Of a stretch of 64,000 bases of DNA, positions 1 through 9,900 are shown one piece after another. Where the stretch lies: NCBI RefSeq assembly GCF_016101585.1, contig NZ_JACFQG010000003.1:63826-127825 (forward strand), read 5' to 3'. The translations under genes were made by a program, and so were the position numbers. The stretch comes from Bifidobacterium polysaccharolyticum. GTDB lineage: Bacteria > Actinomycetota > Actinomycetes > Actinomycetales > Bifidobacteriaceae. Positions within the stretch are counted from its first letter, which is position 1. Every line of letters starts with the position of its first letter. The notes beneath the pieces were generated by a model. The model ran no database searches, was not told the origin of the DNA, and saw nothing but the letters and a program-made list of their open reading frames with translations.

Positions 1-173
1 GCTATTGGGTTCGTCTTGACTCCAATCGTCTTCCGTTGAGGGGTGCGACCGGCTGCTGATGGCAGTCATGAGCCGGGTCATGCGTTCAGTAGCGGAAGAT
101 TCACGACAGTGTCTGATCCTATCCAGGTGCCGATGATGGCCATGACTACGTCGGCCGTCCCTCATCGCCTTAT
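1..173. other. Left-edge intergenic DNA, no gene seen
   Basis: I see no convincing reading frame, RNA structure or promoter here. It lies downstream of the leftward hypothetical gene. Confidence 0.4.
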
Positions 174-941
174 TCATAGGATCGCCTTGAGCCGTCTTAT
201 GGTATCCAGTCCTTGAGCGTGGCCAGGCCATCGGGGGTTGGAGGACAGAAGCGCCTCGCAGGATCCGCAGCTGACATGATACCGCTCCATGAGCTCATGG
301 AGAACCGCCATGATGTCCTCACCGTTGCATTGGCCCGTGGGCTCGCAGGCCAAATCACAGGCCGTCCAGAGCGGCGAAGTCACCCAGAGCCGCCCAAGCT
401 TCATCAGATAACGGGCATCCAGCTGTCGCTGATGGGGGCGAAGGGGCCTGCCGTAAACCGGCGTGCGGAAGTGGGAGTTGGAGATGATGTCCAGAGCATC
501 GGGGAAATGGCCGTTGATCCATACCCAGAGCGCCAGTCCGCCGCATGCTGCTGCACCGTAAGGGACCATGGACATGACGATCGAGGCGCGACCGTAGAGT
601 CCCTCCGCCTGTTCGTTCAGGTAGCAACAGGATCGGTCCAGGCAGGTCACGATTCCCTCGTTCACCAGCAGGCTGAGGCTGAGCGGACCTGGCAGATCTC
701 CGATCTGAATCAGACTGGGCAGCGGTTTGGGCTCAGGAACCGGGGTTCCGAATTCGGTCGTAGGCGGACGGCCACGGGTGCGCGTTGGGCCTGTTCCGTA
801 TCGTGGCCCGAAACACTGCTGAGCGGTGTCGACGAGCGGTGCCCGGCCTGGCGGCTTGGTTGTAGCTCTAAGGGTGCGGCTGGCGCCAAGGGTAGTGGCA
901 GGCGCCCACGTCGCTCCCCCGAGGACGTGTTCTCGATTCAT
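174..941 (-). CDS. Hypothetical protein, AbiEi-like / actinobacterial antitoxin-like fold
   Basis: A 255-residue reading frame divergent from metG. The C-terminal two thirds look like a real protein. They resemble the actinobacterial family annotated as type IV AbiEi-like antitoxin: a hydrophobic stretch with AACGGLALW (the usual alanine-rich 'AALWG' region), a strand with basic residues around YGRPLRPHQRQ, and the typical WVTSPLWTACDLA motif near the end of the core. A cysteine-rich tail (CGSCEALL) follows. The first ~65 residues are rich in Pro, Arg and Thr and may not be translated. The ATG at 941 has no clear ribosome site, and an internal start is possible. No cognate AbiEii-like nucleotidyltransferase toxin is adjacent, so toxin-antitoxin function is not supported; the call rests on motif resemblance only. 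Confidence 0.45.
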   Translation of the reverse strand: MNREHVLGGATWAPATTLGASRTLRATTKPPGRAPLVDTAQQCFGPRYGTGPTRTRGRPPTTEFGTPVPEPKPLPSLIQIGDLPGPLSLSLLVNEGIVTCLDRSCCYLNEQAEGLYGRASIVMSMVPYGAAACGGLALWVWINGHFPDALDIISNSHFRTPVYGRPLRPHQRQLDARYLMKLGRLWVTSPLWTACDLACEPTGQCNGEDIMAVLHELMERYHVSCGSCEALLSSNPRWPGHAQGLDTIRRLKAIL

Positions 942-1079
942 GGTTCGACTGTAAAGGGCCGTATCCGGGCTTGCCTGAAGGAGGCCTAAATTTGTGAACT
1001 TGTGGATAATCTGCTTGACAGCCGGCAGTCTTGTGGATGAGGCGGGGGATTGTAGGCCTAAGCCGATAATCTTGCTGGT

Positions 1080-2966
1080 ATGAGTCATATCCTTGTTTCC
1101 GTCGCCTGGCCCTATGCAAATGGGCCCCGTCACATCGGCCACGTCGCTGGGTTCGGCGTCCCTTCGGATGTCTATGCACGCTACGAACGCATGAAGGGCA
1201 ATGATGTCCTTATGGTTTCGGGGACCGACGAGCACGGCACTCCCATCCTGGTGGAGGCTGATGCTGAAGGAGTAGGTCCCCAAGAGATTGCCGATCGCTA
1301 CAACCGGGTCATCGTCAAGGACCTGTGCGATCTGGGACTCAGCTATGACCTCTTCACCAGGACCACGACCGGCAATCACGAGAAGGTGGTGCAGGAGCTT
1401 TTCCGTCAGTGCCGGGCCAATGGCTACATCTATGAGGGTCAACAGAAGGTGGCTATCTCGCCTTCCACCGGACGAACCCTGCCGGACCGCTATATTGAGG
1501 GGACCTGCCCCATCTGTGGTGCCGATGGCGCTCGCGGCGACCAGTGCGACAACTGCGGCAACGAGCTGGATCCGGACGAGCTGATCAACCCTGTGTCCAA
1601 GATCAATGGGGAGACGCCCCGGTTTGAGGAGTCCAAGCACTTCTTCTTGGATCTTCCCGCCCTGGCCGAGGCCAATCTGGCCTGGTTGAAGACCCGCAAG
1701 GGCTGGCGCAGCAACGTACTCAACTTCTCCCTGGGGCTCTTCAAGGAGGTCAAGCCACGGGCCATCACCCGCGACATCGACTGGGGCATTCCCGTGCCTG
1801 TGGACGGGTGGGTCGACGACCCCAACAAGAAACTCTACGTCTGGTTCGACGCCGTCATCGGCTACCTGTCGGCATCCATCGAATGGGCCCGCCGTCAGGG
1901 CGACCCCGAGGCATGGCGCAAGTGGTGGAATGATCCCAAGGCCCTGGGCTACTACTTCATGGGCAAGGACAACATCACCTTCCACTCGCAGATCTGGCCC
2001 TCGGAGATTCTGGCTTACAACGGCAAGGGATCCAAGGGAGGAGAGCCGGGGCCCTACGGCGAGCTCAACCTGCCTGAGCAGGTGGTGGCCAGCGAGTTCA
2101 TGACCATGGAGGGCAAGAAGTTCAGCTCCTCCCGAGGCATCGTCATCTACGTCAAGGACATCCTGGCACGTTACCCGGTCGATGCAGTTCGCTACTACAT
2201 TTCCATTGCCGGGCCGGAGACTTCGGACTCGGACTTCACCTGGGCGGAGTTCGTCCGGCACAACAACGAGGAGCTGGCCGCCTCCTGGGGCAACCTGGTC
2301 AATCGCGTTGCCAACCTGCTCAACAAGGATTTCGGTCAGATCCCTCACATTGAAGAAGGTTGGCTGACTGAAGAGGACCGGACTCTCCTGGAGGAGTCCC
2401 GGTCGGCCTTCGACACTGTGGGATCCCTGATCGAGCGCCAGCGCCAGAAGGCTGCTCTGGGTGAGGCTATGGCCCTGGTCAGCGATATCAACAAGTACCT
2501 ATCGGCACAGGAACCATGGAAAATCAAGGAGGACCAGGACCGCCTGGCCACCGTCCTCCACACCGCCGCCCAGGCTGTCTGCGACGCCAACACCCTTCTG
2601 GCCCCCTTCCTGCCACACTCGGCCCAGAAGGTCTACGAAACCATGGGAGGTGAGGGGACCTTCTCCCCTTTGCCCCATCTGGAGGAGGTCCAGGACCTGG
2701 ACAAGCCCGGCTTCTCTTACCCGATCATCACTGGTACCTACCAGCTGGGCGTCAATGTGCACCCTTGGAGGAGCGAGCCTGTAAAGGAGGGGGCCCTGAT
2801 CGCCAGACCCGCCCCCATCTTCGCCAAAATCCCCAAGGAGGCCGTGCAGGAGGAACTGGATCGGTTCCAGGCCCAATCGGACGAGCGCAAGGCTAAGGAA
2901 AAGGCACGCTTCGAGGCCGAGCAGATCAAATTGAAGACTGCGGAAAACGGATCTGAGGAAGGCTGA
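1080..2966 (+). CDS. metG: Methionyl-tRNA synthetase
   Basis: Cytoplasmic class I aminoacyl-tRNA synthetase that charges tRNA-Met and initiator tRNA with methionine. The 628-residue protein has the HIGH motif intact at residues 18-21 and a four-cysteine zinc knuckle (CPIC...CDNC) from about residue 143. The KMSKS loop is present as KFSSS near residue 347. An alpha-helical anticodon-binding domain follows. There is no C-terminal EMAPII/Trbp111 domain, and the protein ends in a short charged tail. The ATG at 1080 is the natural N terminus for the family, but no Shine-Dalgarno is visible just upstream. A GATAAT at 1065-1070 would fit a very short or leaderless 5' end. A TTGACA lies at 1015-1020, but I could not pair it with a good -10. 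A run of 11 C follows the stop codon directly. Confidence 0.97.
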   Translation: MSHILVSVAWPYANGPRHIGHVAGFGVPSDVYARYERMKGNDVLMVSGTDEHGTPILVEADAEGVGPQEIADRYNRVIVKDLCDLGLSYDLFTRTTTGNHEKVVQELFRQCRANGYIYEGQQKVAISPSTGRTLPDRYIEGTCPICGADGARGDQCDNCGNELDPDELINPVSKINGETPRFEESKHFFLDLPALAEANLAWLKTRKGWRSNVLNFSLGLFKEVKPRAITRDIDWGIPVPVDGWVDDPNKKLYVWFDAVIGYLSASIEWARRQGDPEAWRKWWNDPKALGYYFMGKDNITFHSQIWPSEILAYNGKGSKGGEPGPYGELNLPEQVVASEFMTMEGKKFSSSRGIVIYVKDILARYPVDAVRYYISIAGPETSDSDFTWAEFVRHNNEELAASWGNLVNRVANLLNKDFGQIPHIEEGWLTEEDRTLLEESRSAFDTVGSLIERQRQKAALGEAMALVSDINKYLSAQEPWKIKEDQDRLATVLHTAAQAVCDANTLLAPFLPHSAQKVYETMGGEGTFSPLPHLEEVQDLDKPGFSYPIITGTYQLGVNVHPWRSEPVKEGALIARPAPIFAKIPKEAVQEELDRFQAQSDERKAKEKARFEAEQIKLKTAENGSEEG

Positions 2967-2977
2967 CCCCCCCCCCC
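2967..2977. repeat. Homopolymer run of 11 C after metG
   Basis: Eleven consecutive C residues begin at the first base after the metG stop codon. Because it is outside the reading frame, a length change would not alter the protein. It is an assembly-error hot spot and a possible length-variable tract. Confidence 0.9.
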
Positions 2978-3130
2978 TCCACTGTGCCTTTCTGGATTCC
3001 TGGTCGCCTTTACCGGGCCCTGACCGGACCTACGGGAGGAAGACCAGGTACATACAGGGGCACAGGATTCACAGGGAACTTTGAGCTTATCCTACCCGGA
3101 CTTACAGAAAGCCATGGTTGTATAAATCGT

Positions 3131-3228
3131 GCCGGTTGAAGTGATGACCGGCGAGGCTCCTCCCTGGGCCTCATAACTGAATCCCTTCTTCTCTCTCAAC
3201 CCGACGGTTCCTTGCCGTCGGGTTTCTC
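3131..3228 (+). ncRNA. Candidate small RNA with three stem-loops
   Basis: Between metG and the next promoter lie three hairpins in a row. GCCGGT (3131-3136) pairs with ACCGGC (3147-3152). GAGGC (3153-3157) pairs with GCCTC (3168-3172) over a pyrimidine-rich loop. Then comes the 10-bp intrinsic terminator at 3198-3224. A TATAAA (3121-3126) lies just where a -10 box would place the start near 3131, giving a ~98-nt transcript. No clear -35 is visible and there is no open reading frame. It could instead be the structured 3' end of the metG transcript. It does not match tmRNA, SRP RNA or RNase P RNA by eye. Confidence 0.4.
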
Positions 3229-3230
3229 TT
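3198..3230 (+). terminator. Intrinsic terminator
   Basis: AACCCGACGG (3198-3207) pairs perfectly with CCGTCGGGTT (3215-3224) over a 7-nt loop. It is followed by a T-rich stretch (TTTCTCTTT). It ends transcription of metG and/or of the small RNA candidate before the sugar-transport promoter. Confidence 0.88.
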
Positions 3231-3323
3231 TAACCTGACCTTGCCATTGCGCTCATGGTTGCGAGGTTCCCGGCTGTTCCCGCCCTACCGTAATCCGGTG
3301 CGTTTCCAATGAACAGAACAGAG

Positions 3324-3359
3324 TAAGCGCTTGCAATGACCTATATTTGTACTTATACT
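3324..3359 (+). promoter_or_regulatory. Promoter with overlapping LacI-type operator
   Basis: A -35 box TTGCAA (3331-3336) and a -10 box TATACT (3354-3359) are spaced by 17 bp. The palindrome AAGCGCTT (3325-3332) overlaps the start of the -35 and matches the core of LacI/GalR operators. It drives the disaccharide ABC operon, leaving a leader of ~145 nt. The LacI regulator at 10087-11109 at the end of the locus is the obvious candidate ligand. Confidence 0.65.
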
Positions 3360-3508
3360 GAGAGATGCGCATGGAAGCGTCCGGCCGGGGTCGCGAACCC
3401 GTACGGAAATAATGTGCAAAGACGCTGAAGGAACTGTCATACGGATGGTGGGTCCTGAATATAGGAGCTGTCTGTATACGTTCACGAACACAACGTAGTG
3501 GGAGAAGT

Positions 3509-4891
3509 ATGAGAAGGACAACGTTAATGAAGGGGCTGGCCCTGGTGGTTAGTTCAGCCACCTTATTCGGCATGGCCGGCTGCGGCTCAGGCAACGGCTC
3601 CGGCGATGGTTCGAAGAAGGCCGATTCGGCCAGTTGCACCGCCTACAAGAAGTATGGTGACCTGAGCGGCAAGAAGATCTCCACCTACACCCCCTGGATC
3701 GACCAGGAGGGGGATGCTACGGTCAAGGCTTTCAACGAATTCGCCAACTGTACCGGAGCTAAGGTGGAACACGAAGGTTCGCGTGACATGGCCGCACAGC
3801 TCCCAGTCCGCGTCAAGGCCGGTTCCGCTCCGGATGTGGCCATCATGCCACAGCTGGGAATGATCAAGAACATGGTGGCCACGGGCAAGGTCAAGGATGT
3901 CCCCGCCAAGGCTGCTGCGAATGTGAAGAAGTACTACTCCAAGGATTGGCAGGATTACTCCACCCTGGATGGCAAGCTGGTCTCCATCCCGGTGGATGCC
4001 AATGCCAAGTCCTTCATCTGGTACTCGCCCAAGGCCTTCAAGGAAAAGGGCTATAAGGTCCCGACCACCTGGGACGAAATGATGGATCTGACCAAGAAGA
4101 TCGCCGATGACAACAAGGGGGATACATCGGTCAAGCCCTGGTCCGTGGGTCTGGAGGGCGGAGCCGACTCCGGTTGGCCCGGCACCGATTGGCTGGAGGA
4201 TGCCGTTTTGCGGTTTACCGATGCCGACACCTACAACAAGTGGGTCGACCACACAATCCCCTTCAACGATCCCAAGATTCTGGCCGCTTTCAAGGAGATC
4301 GGCAAGATCCTGAAGGATCCGGCCTACGTCAACGGTGGTTTCGGCGACATCCAGTCCATAGCCTCTACCGCGTGGCAGGATGCCGGCACCCCCTTGGTGG
4401 ATGGCAAGGGCTACCTCATGCACATGGCTCTTTTCTATCAAAGCAACTACCAGACAGCCAACCCCGATATCAAGATCGCCAAGGACGGGGATGTCTGGGC
4501 CTTCCCCATGCCCAGCAAGGATGCCCAGCATAAGAGCATGATTGGCGGGGGTGACTTCGCCATCGCCTTTTCCGACAAGCCCGAGGTGCAGAAGTTCGAA
4601 GAGTTCCTCTCATCGCCTGAATACGCCAATGCACGTGCCAAGGCCATGACGGGCTGGATTACGGCCAACACCGGACTGGACGAGAAGAATCTCAAGCCCA
4701 TCGACAAGCTGGCTTATGAGTCTCTGACTGCCGAGGGAACCACCTTCCGTTTCGACGCCTCAGACATGATGCCTGCCGAGGTGGGTACGGGCTCCTTCTG
4801 GAAGCAGATGATAGCCTATTTCGCCCAGAACAAGTCCGAGCAGCAGGTGCTCGACGCAGTCGAGGAATCCTGGCCCAGCGACGTCAAGTGA
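3509..4891 (+). CDS. ABC sugar transporter, solute-binding lipoprotein
   Basis: Family 1 extracellular solute-binding protein of 460 residues. It is lipid-anchored and delivers a disaccharide or oligosaccharide to the two permeases that follow. A signal peptide ends in the lipobox MAGC with the lipidated Cys at residue 25, then a Gly/Ser linker. The body has the usual pattern of this family: YTPWIDQEGDATVKAFNEF early, PDVAIMPQLG, PTTWDEMMDLTKK, and a late IGGGDFAIAF. A Shine-Dalgarno GGGAGAAG precedes the ATG. With a GH65 phosphorylase downstream, the likely substrate is an alpha-glucobiose such as trehalose, kojibiose, nigerose or maltose; the exact sugar cannot be read from sequence. Confidence 0.92.
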   Translation: MRRTTLMKGLALVVSSATLFGMAGCGSGNGSGDGSKKADSASCTAYKKYGDLSGKKISTYTPWIDQEGDATVKAFNEFANCTGAKVEHEGSRDMAAQLPVRVKAGSAPDVAIMPQLGMIKNMVATGKVKDVPAKAAANVKKYYSKDWQDYSTLDGKLVSIPVDANAKSFIWYSPKAFKEKGYKVPTTWDEMMDLTKKIADDNKGDTSVKPWSVGLEGGADSGWPGTDWLEDAVLRFTDADTYNKWVDHTIPFNDPKILAAFKEIGKILKDPAYVNGGFGDIQSIASTAWQDAGTPLVDGKGYLMHMALFYQSNYQTANPDIKIAKDGDVWAFPMPSKDAQHKSMIGGGDFAIAFSDKPEVQKFEEFLSSPEYANARAKAMTGWITANTGLDEKNLKPIDKLAYESLTAEGTTFRFDASDMMPAEVGTGSFWKQMIAYFAQNKSEQQVLDAVEESWPSDVK

Positions 4892-4980
4892 GTTCGTGTT
4901 CCCTCGGGACGCTTCAAGGCCCACAGCTCCATAAGTCATAGTCAGGCCCTGTGCCACCCCGACGCACGGTAAAGAGTGCA

Positions 4981-5015
4981 CACCCCCTCCACCAGCTCCG
5001 GCTGTGGAGGGGGTG
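4981..5015 (+). promoter_or_regulatory. Intercistronic hairpin after the binding-protein gene
   Basis: CACCCCCTCCAC (4981-4992) pairs perfectly with GTGGAGGGGGTG (5004-5015) over an 11-nt loop. No T run follows, so it is not a full terminator. Such stems between a binding-protein gene and its permease genes typically protect the upstream mRNA and lower permease expression. Confidence 0.7.
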
Positions 5016-5039
5016 GCCTGAGAAAGGCTTCTTACAACC

Positions 5040-6026
5040 ATGGATTTCATTCTGCATCCGGACAGCAATCTGTCCAAACTCCTGGCCATGCTTCTGGCCA
5101 TCCTCATCTTCGTCGGCGTCATGGCGTTGATCCTCTTCCTGACCAACCTGCCCAAGCGGATGCCCTCCTGGGGAGTGGCGGTCATGTTCCTCCTGCCCTC
5201 GGTGGCCCTGGTATGTTTCGGCCTGCTCTACCCCACAATCGTCACCTTCCGTGACTCCTTCTACGGGCGTGACGGCAACGAGGCGGTGGGGTTCGCCAAT
5301 TACGTGAAGATATTCTCCGAGCCTCAGTTCGTCCAGGTCCTGATCAACACGATCCTGTGGACTGTTCTGGTTCCCTTGTGCTCCACGGCCATCGGCCTGC
5401 TCTACGCTGTCCTGGTGGACAGGACCCGGTTCGAGAAGCTGGCCAAGTCCCTGATCTTCCTGCCCATGGCCATATCCATGGTAGGGGCCTCCATCATCTG
5501 GAAGTTCGTCTATGACCAGCGCGTAGGACTCCTGTCCGCCGCCTATACCGGTCTGGCCCACCTCTTTGGCAACAAGACAGTCTCGGCCCCGCAGTGGCTG
5601 ATGTCCTCACCGCTGAACACCTTCCTCCTCATATTCGTCATGATCTGGATCGAGGCCGGGTATGCCATGACCGTTCTGTCTGCGGCCATCAAGGCAATCC
5701 CTGACGACTTGACCGAGGCAGCCCGTCTGGACGGGGTCGATGCCCGTCAGCAGTTCTTCTATGTGACCGTCCCCATGATCAGGCCCTCCATAGTGGTCGT
5801 TCTGACCACCGTGGCCATGGCCGGGCTCAAGGCCTTCGACGTGGTCAGGACCATGACGGCCGGCAACTACGGGACCTCGGTGATAGCCAACGAGTTCTAT
5901 ACACAGTCCTTCCAGTACCAGAACACAGGTCTGGGGGCCGCCCTGGCGGTGATCATGTTCATCGTCGTCATCCCCCTGATAGTGTTCAACGTCCACCAAA
6001 TGAGAAAGTCGCAGGATGTGAGATGA
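5040..6026 (+). CDS. ABC sugar transporter permease, MalF type
   Basis: Inner-membrane permease of 328 residues. It has multiple hydrophobic helices, starting with one near residues 16-37 and a second at 44-65. The EAA loop EAARLDGVDARQQFFYVTVP (ATPase contact) lies about residues 224-243. It pairs with the MalG-type subunit downstream, whose start codon overlaps its stop (ATGA). The extra N-terminal helix is usual for MalF-type subunits. No ATPase gene follows, so a shared ATPase encoded elsewhere is inferred. Confidence 0.93.
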   Translation: MDFILHPDSNLSKLLAMLLAILIFVGVMALILFLTNLPKRMPSWGVAVMFLLPSVALVCFGLLYPTIVTFRDSFYGRDGNEAVGFANYVKIFSEPQFVQVLINTILWTVLVPLCSTAIGLLYAVLVDRTRFEKLAKSLIFLPMAISMVGASIIWKFVYDQRVGLLSAAYTGLAHLFGNKTVSAPQWLMSSPLNTFLLIFVMIWIEAGYAMTVLSAAIKAIPDDLTEAARLDGVDARQQFFYVTVPMIRPSIVVVLTTVAMAGLKAFDVVRTMTAGNYGTSVIANEFYTQSFQYQNTGLGAALAVIMFIVVIPLIVFNVHQMRKSQDVR

Positions 6027-6916
6027 GCAGGAAACTGACCCGCCATGAAAAGGCGCTGATCCGCACCAGGAACAAGCTGTCCTCTCCCTGGAGCTCGGCC
6101 ATCTCCATTATCATCGCCGTCTTGTGGACCATCCCCACCGTCGGCCTCCTGGTGACCAGTTTCCGTGACAACAGGATGGCCATATCCACCTCCGGCTGGT
6201 GGACCAGCCTGAGCCCCTCCCATTGGAAGGATTTCGGCCTGGGCAACTACAGGTCGGTGCTGGGCGGTGGCTACAACCTGGGCGCCTACTTCGTCAACTC
6301 CTTCGTCATCACCATCCCCGGCGTACTTATCCCCATTACCCTGGCGCTTCTGGCGGCCTATGCCTTCGCATGGTGCGAGTTCCCCGGCAAGAACATCCTC
6401 TTCGTTGCTGTCTTCGCCCTCCAGGTGGTCCCCATCCAGGTGACCATGATTCCCCTGCTCTCCCAGTATGTGAAGTGGGGGCTCAACAACACCTTCTGGG
6501 TCCTGTGGCTGTCGCACACCATGTTCGGACTTCCGCTGGCCATCTTCCTCCTGCACAACTTCATGCTGGATATACCCAAGGAGCTGATCGAGGCGGCCAA
6601 GGTCGACGGAGCCAGCCATGTGCAGATCTTCCTGAAGGTGGTCCTGCCCCTCATGGTCCCTGCCATAGCATCCTTCGCCATTTTCCAGTTCCTCTGGGTC
6701 TGGAATGACCTGCTGGTGGCGCTGGCCTTCGCTGGAAACACCCCGGCGACAGCCCCGCTGACCTCCCGCCTGTCCGACATGGTCGGTTCCCGCGGGTCGG
6801 CCTGGTACCTTCTGGCACCCGGTGCCTTCATAGCCATGGTCGTCCCGGTGGCCGTCTTCCTATTCCTGCAACGCTATTTCGTCCGCGGTATGCTTGCTGG
6901 GGCGGTCAAGGGCTGA
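6023..6916 (+). CDS. ABC sugar transporter permease, MalG type
   Basis: Inner-membrane permease of 297 residues, second half of the disaccharide translocation pore. It has six predicted membrane segments and the EAA loop as EAAKVDGASHVQIFLKVVLP near residue 192. The C terminus FVRGMLAGAVKG is the characteristic MalG ending. Its ATG overlaps the stop of the MalF-type gene, showing translational coupling. Confidence 0.94.
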   Translation: MSRKLTRHEKALIRTRNKLSSPWSSAISIIIAVLWTIPTVGLLVTSFRDNRMAISTSGWWTSLSPSHWKDFGLGNYRSVLGGGYNLGAYFVNSFVITIPGVLIPITLALLAAYAFAWCEFPGKNILFVAVFALQVVPIQVTMIPLLSQYVKWGLNNTFWVLWLSHTMFGLPLAIFLLHNFMLDIPKELIEAAKVDGASHVQIFLKVVLPLMVPAIASFAIFQFLWVWNDLLVALAFAGNTPATAPLTSRLSDMVGSRGSAWYLLAPGAFIAMVVPVAVFLFLQRYFVRGMLAGAVKG

Positions 6917-6982
6917 AAAAACCTGTTCGGAGTCCGGCAGATTCATCTGATCCGCAAGAACAAGTGAGTAGGATGCGCAACC

Positions 6983-9900
6983 ATGAAAATTGTCCAGAGT
7001 CTGGCTGTTCTCTTCGATTTGGACGGGGTCCTGGTTCCCACGGTTCGCCTGCACAAGGCCGCCTGGAAAGAGCTGTTCGACCAGGTCCTGCCGGAGGACG
7101 TCAGCCCTTATGAGAACCAGGACTATTTTAATTATGTCGATGGCAAGCCCCGCTATGACGGAGTTTCCGCGGTCCTGGCAAGCAGGGGGGTGGACCTGCC
7201 GCAGGGGAATCCTGCCGACGGACCTACGGTCCGCAGCATCTGCGGGCTGGGCAACCGCAAGAACGCCATATTCGAGCGTCTTCTGAATGAGGAGGGGATT
7301 GAGCCCTACCCCGACACTGTGGATGTCCTGCGTCACCTGATGGGGACAGGCAAGCGCCTGGCGGTGGTATCCAGCTCCCGCAACGCCAATACCGTGCTCA
7401 GCGCGGCCGGCATCAGGAACTTCTTCGACGTCATAGTGGACGGGAATGTCAGGGCCAGGGAGGGGCTCAAGGGGAAGCCAGCTCCCGACACCTATGCCTT
7501 TGCCGCACACCTCTTGGGGGTTCGGCCGGAGGAGGCCGTGGTGGTCGAGGATGCCCTTTCCGGGGTGGCGGCCGGCCGGGCCGGGGGGTTCGGCATGGTT
7601 GTCGGTGTGGACCGGGGGGCCGGTCGGCAGGCCCTCTTGGACTCCGGTGCCGACCATGTGGTCGACCAGCTGATCGAGATGATTCAGGACGGATCCGCCC
7701 GCGCCGATCTGGCAAGGCCGGCCGACCTGGATCCGACCACCTACCCTGTGGACCCCTGGGCACTGATTGAGAACAAGGAGGGGGATTCCAACAGTGCGAC
7801 CCTCTTTTCCGTGTCGAACGGGAACATCGGGGTTAGAGGGGCCGGGGACCCCAGTCGGGACCTGGGCAGCGGGACCTTCATGAGCGGCTTCCATGACACC
7901 TTCACCATCAAGCACCCTGAGACCGCCTATGGGTTCGCCCGTGTCGGCCAGGTGATCCAGGGGGTACCCGATGCCTCCGATTTCTCCCTGAGCCTGGATG
8001 GCTACCCACTGGGCAGTCCGGTCTCTGCCAGCCAAAAGGTCGATTTCAGACGGGGGATATCATCCTACGTCCGGCGTTACCGTACCGACGATGGGGCCGA
8101 CCTGTCCGTGACGGTGGAGCGTATGGTCTGCCTCTTCGACCCCCACCTGGCCCTCTATACTCTGATTATCGAATCACCTGACAGGACAATGACGGTGGAT
8201 GTGGATGCCAGGATCAACGGCAACGCACCCCGTCGACAGGCTTCTAACGATCCACGAAAGTCCAACCTGGTCGACGGCTGCGGCATACACGAGGTCCTGG
8301 AGGACGCAGACGGGGATCAGGAGGGCCCTGTCTGCCATGTCTACCGCTGCAACAACTCACAGATGACCGCAGTCCTGGCCGTCCGCCAGTATGCCGAAAG
8401 TACAGACGGCGATCCAGGTGTGAGGCCCATGATGACCTCCGCCCTCCCGGAGGATGTCTGGCACCTACGTGTGCCTGCAGGCGGAAGGGTCTCAGTCCGT
8501 CGCTACGCCGCCTACCGGAGCCCATCCATCCTCCCGGTCGGGGTCGATTGCGGCTTGGTCGTGCGCACACGGGAGGGGTCGGATGCCAGGAGCATGGTCC
8601 TGGCCTGCCTGGAGGATCTCGACAGCGCCTGCCATAAGGGGGCAGGCGGTCTTGAGGGGGCGCAGCGTTCCTGGCTGGAGGACTTCTGGCGAAGGGGGGA
8701 CGTGCAGGTGGCTGCCGGGGACGGTGGCCGTATCCAGCAGGTGAGCCGGTGGGAGATCTTCCAGCTGGCCCAGGCCACGGCCCAGGTCAGGAACGGAGTG
8801 GGGGCCAAGGGATTGAGTGGTTCGGGATATGACGGTCACTACTTCTGGGACACAGAGATTTACATCCTTCCCTTTCTGACCTACACCGACCCCGCACGAG
8901 CCAGGGCCATCCTCCACTATCGGCATGAGATGCTCCCGGCTGCGCGCAGGCGCGCTGCCATCATGAATCTGGACGGGGCCCTTTTCCCCTGGAGGACCAT
9001 CAACGGCGAAGAGGGGTCGGCCTACTTCCCAACCGGCACCGCCCAATACCACATTGATGCCGACATAGCCTACGCCCTCATGCAGTATGTTTTAGTCAGC
9101 GGGGATGATGACTACCTGGGCCGAGAGGGGATTGACATACTGGTCGAGACCGCACGTATGTGGGCATCCCTGGGCAGCTACCAGTCGGACGGACGTTTTC
9201 ATATACACAGTGTGACCGGGCCGGACGAGTACACGGCTTTGGTGGATGACAATCTCTATACCAACCAGATGGCCCGGTTCAACCTCATGGCCGTCATACA
9301 GGCCGTCCACAGGCTTGATGAGGCCGACGAGACAGGGGAGATCCTGGCCCAGGCCCGTCAACGCCTGGGATTCGGTGATGAGGACCTGAAGATCTGGAAG
9401 GGGATGGCCGAGGCTATGTTCATGCCTTACGCCAATCAGGAGGGGGTCCATGCCCAGGACGCCCAATTCATGAACAGGCCCAAGTGGGACTTCGAACACT
9501 GTCCGGCCCGCCCCCTGCTCCTCTACTACCACCCCCTGGCCATCTACGGTCACAAGGTCCTTAAGCAGACGGACGTGGTCCTGGCCCTCTTTCTGCTCAG
9601 CTCCTGGTTTACCCCCGAGCAGAAGTTGGCCGACTTCGATTATTACGACCCGCTGACCACTGGAGATTCCACCCTTTCGGCCGCCTCCCAGTCGATTCTC
9701 GCTGCCGAGGTGGGGCGTAAGGAGCTGGCCATGGACTACTTCAGGCGGTCCCTCTTCGCCGATGTGTTCAATCTTCATGACAATACCGAGGATGGCATCC
9801 ACCTAGCGGCCGCTGGTGGTGTCTGGTCGACCTTGGTCTGCGGCTTCGGTGGAATGAGGGATACGGGGGGAACGGCCATAGGGATCGATCCCCGTCTGCC

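Noticed and set aside
213..989. Rightward 258-codon frame opposite the AbiEi-like gene
   Set aside because: Its translation has no recognisable motif, while the opposite strand has a coherent protein-like sequence.
980..1079. T-box leader before metG
   Set aside because: No antiterminator or TGGNACCGCG-like element in the short upstream region.
943..2348. Long leftward open frame across metG
   Set aside because: It is the antisense of metG and only merges by chance with the hypothetical gene at 174-941; high GC makes long antisense frames common.
3161..3185. Possible tRNA-Met remnant (CTCATAA anticodon-loop-like sequence near metG)
   Set aside because: No anticodon stem, acceptor stem or T-loop can be formed around it; it lies within the small-RNA hairpins.
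6860..8035. Leftward 391-codon frame opposite the fused phosphorylase gene
   Set aside because: Shadow of the N-terminal half of a clearly recognised enzyme.
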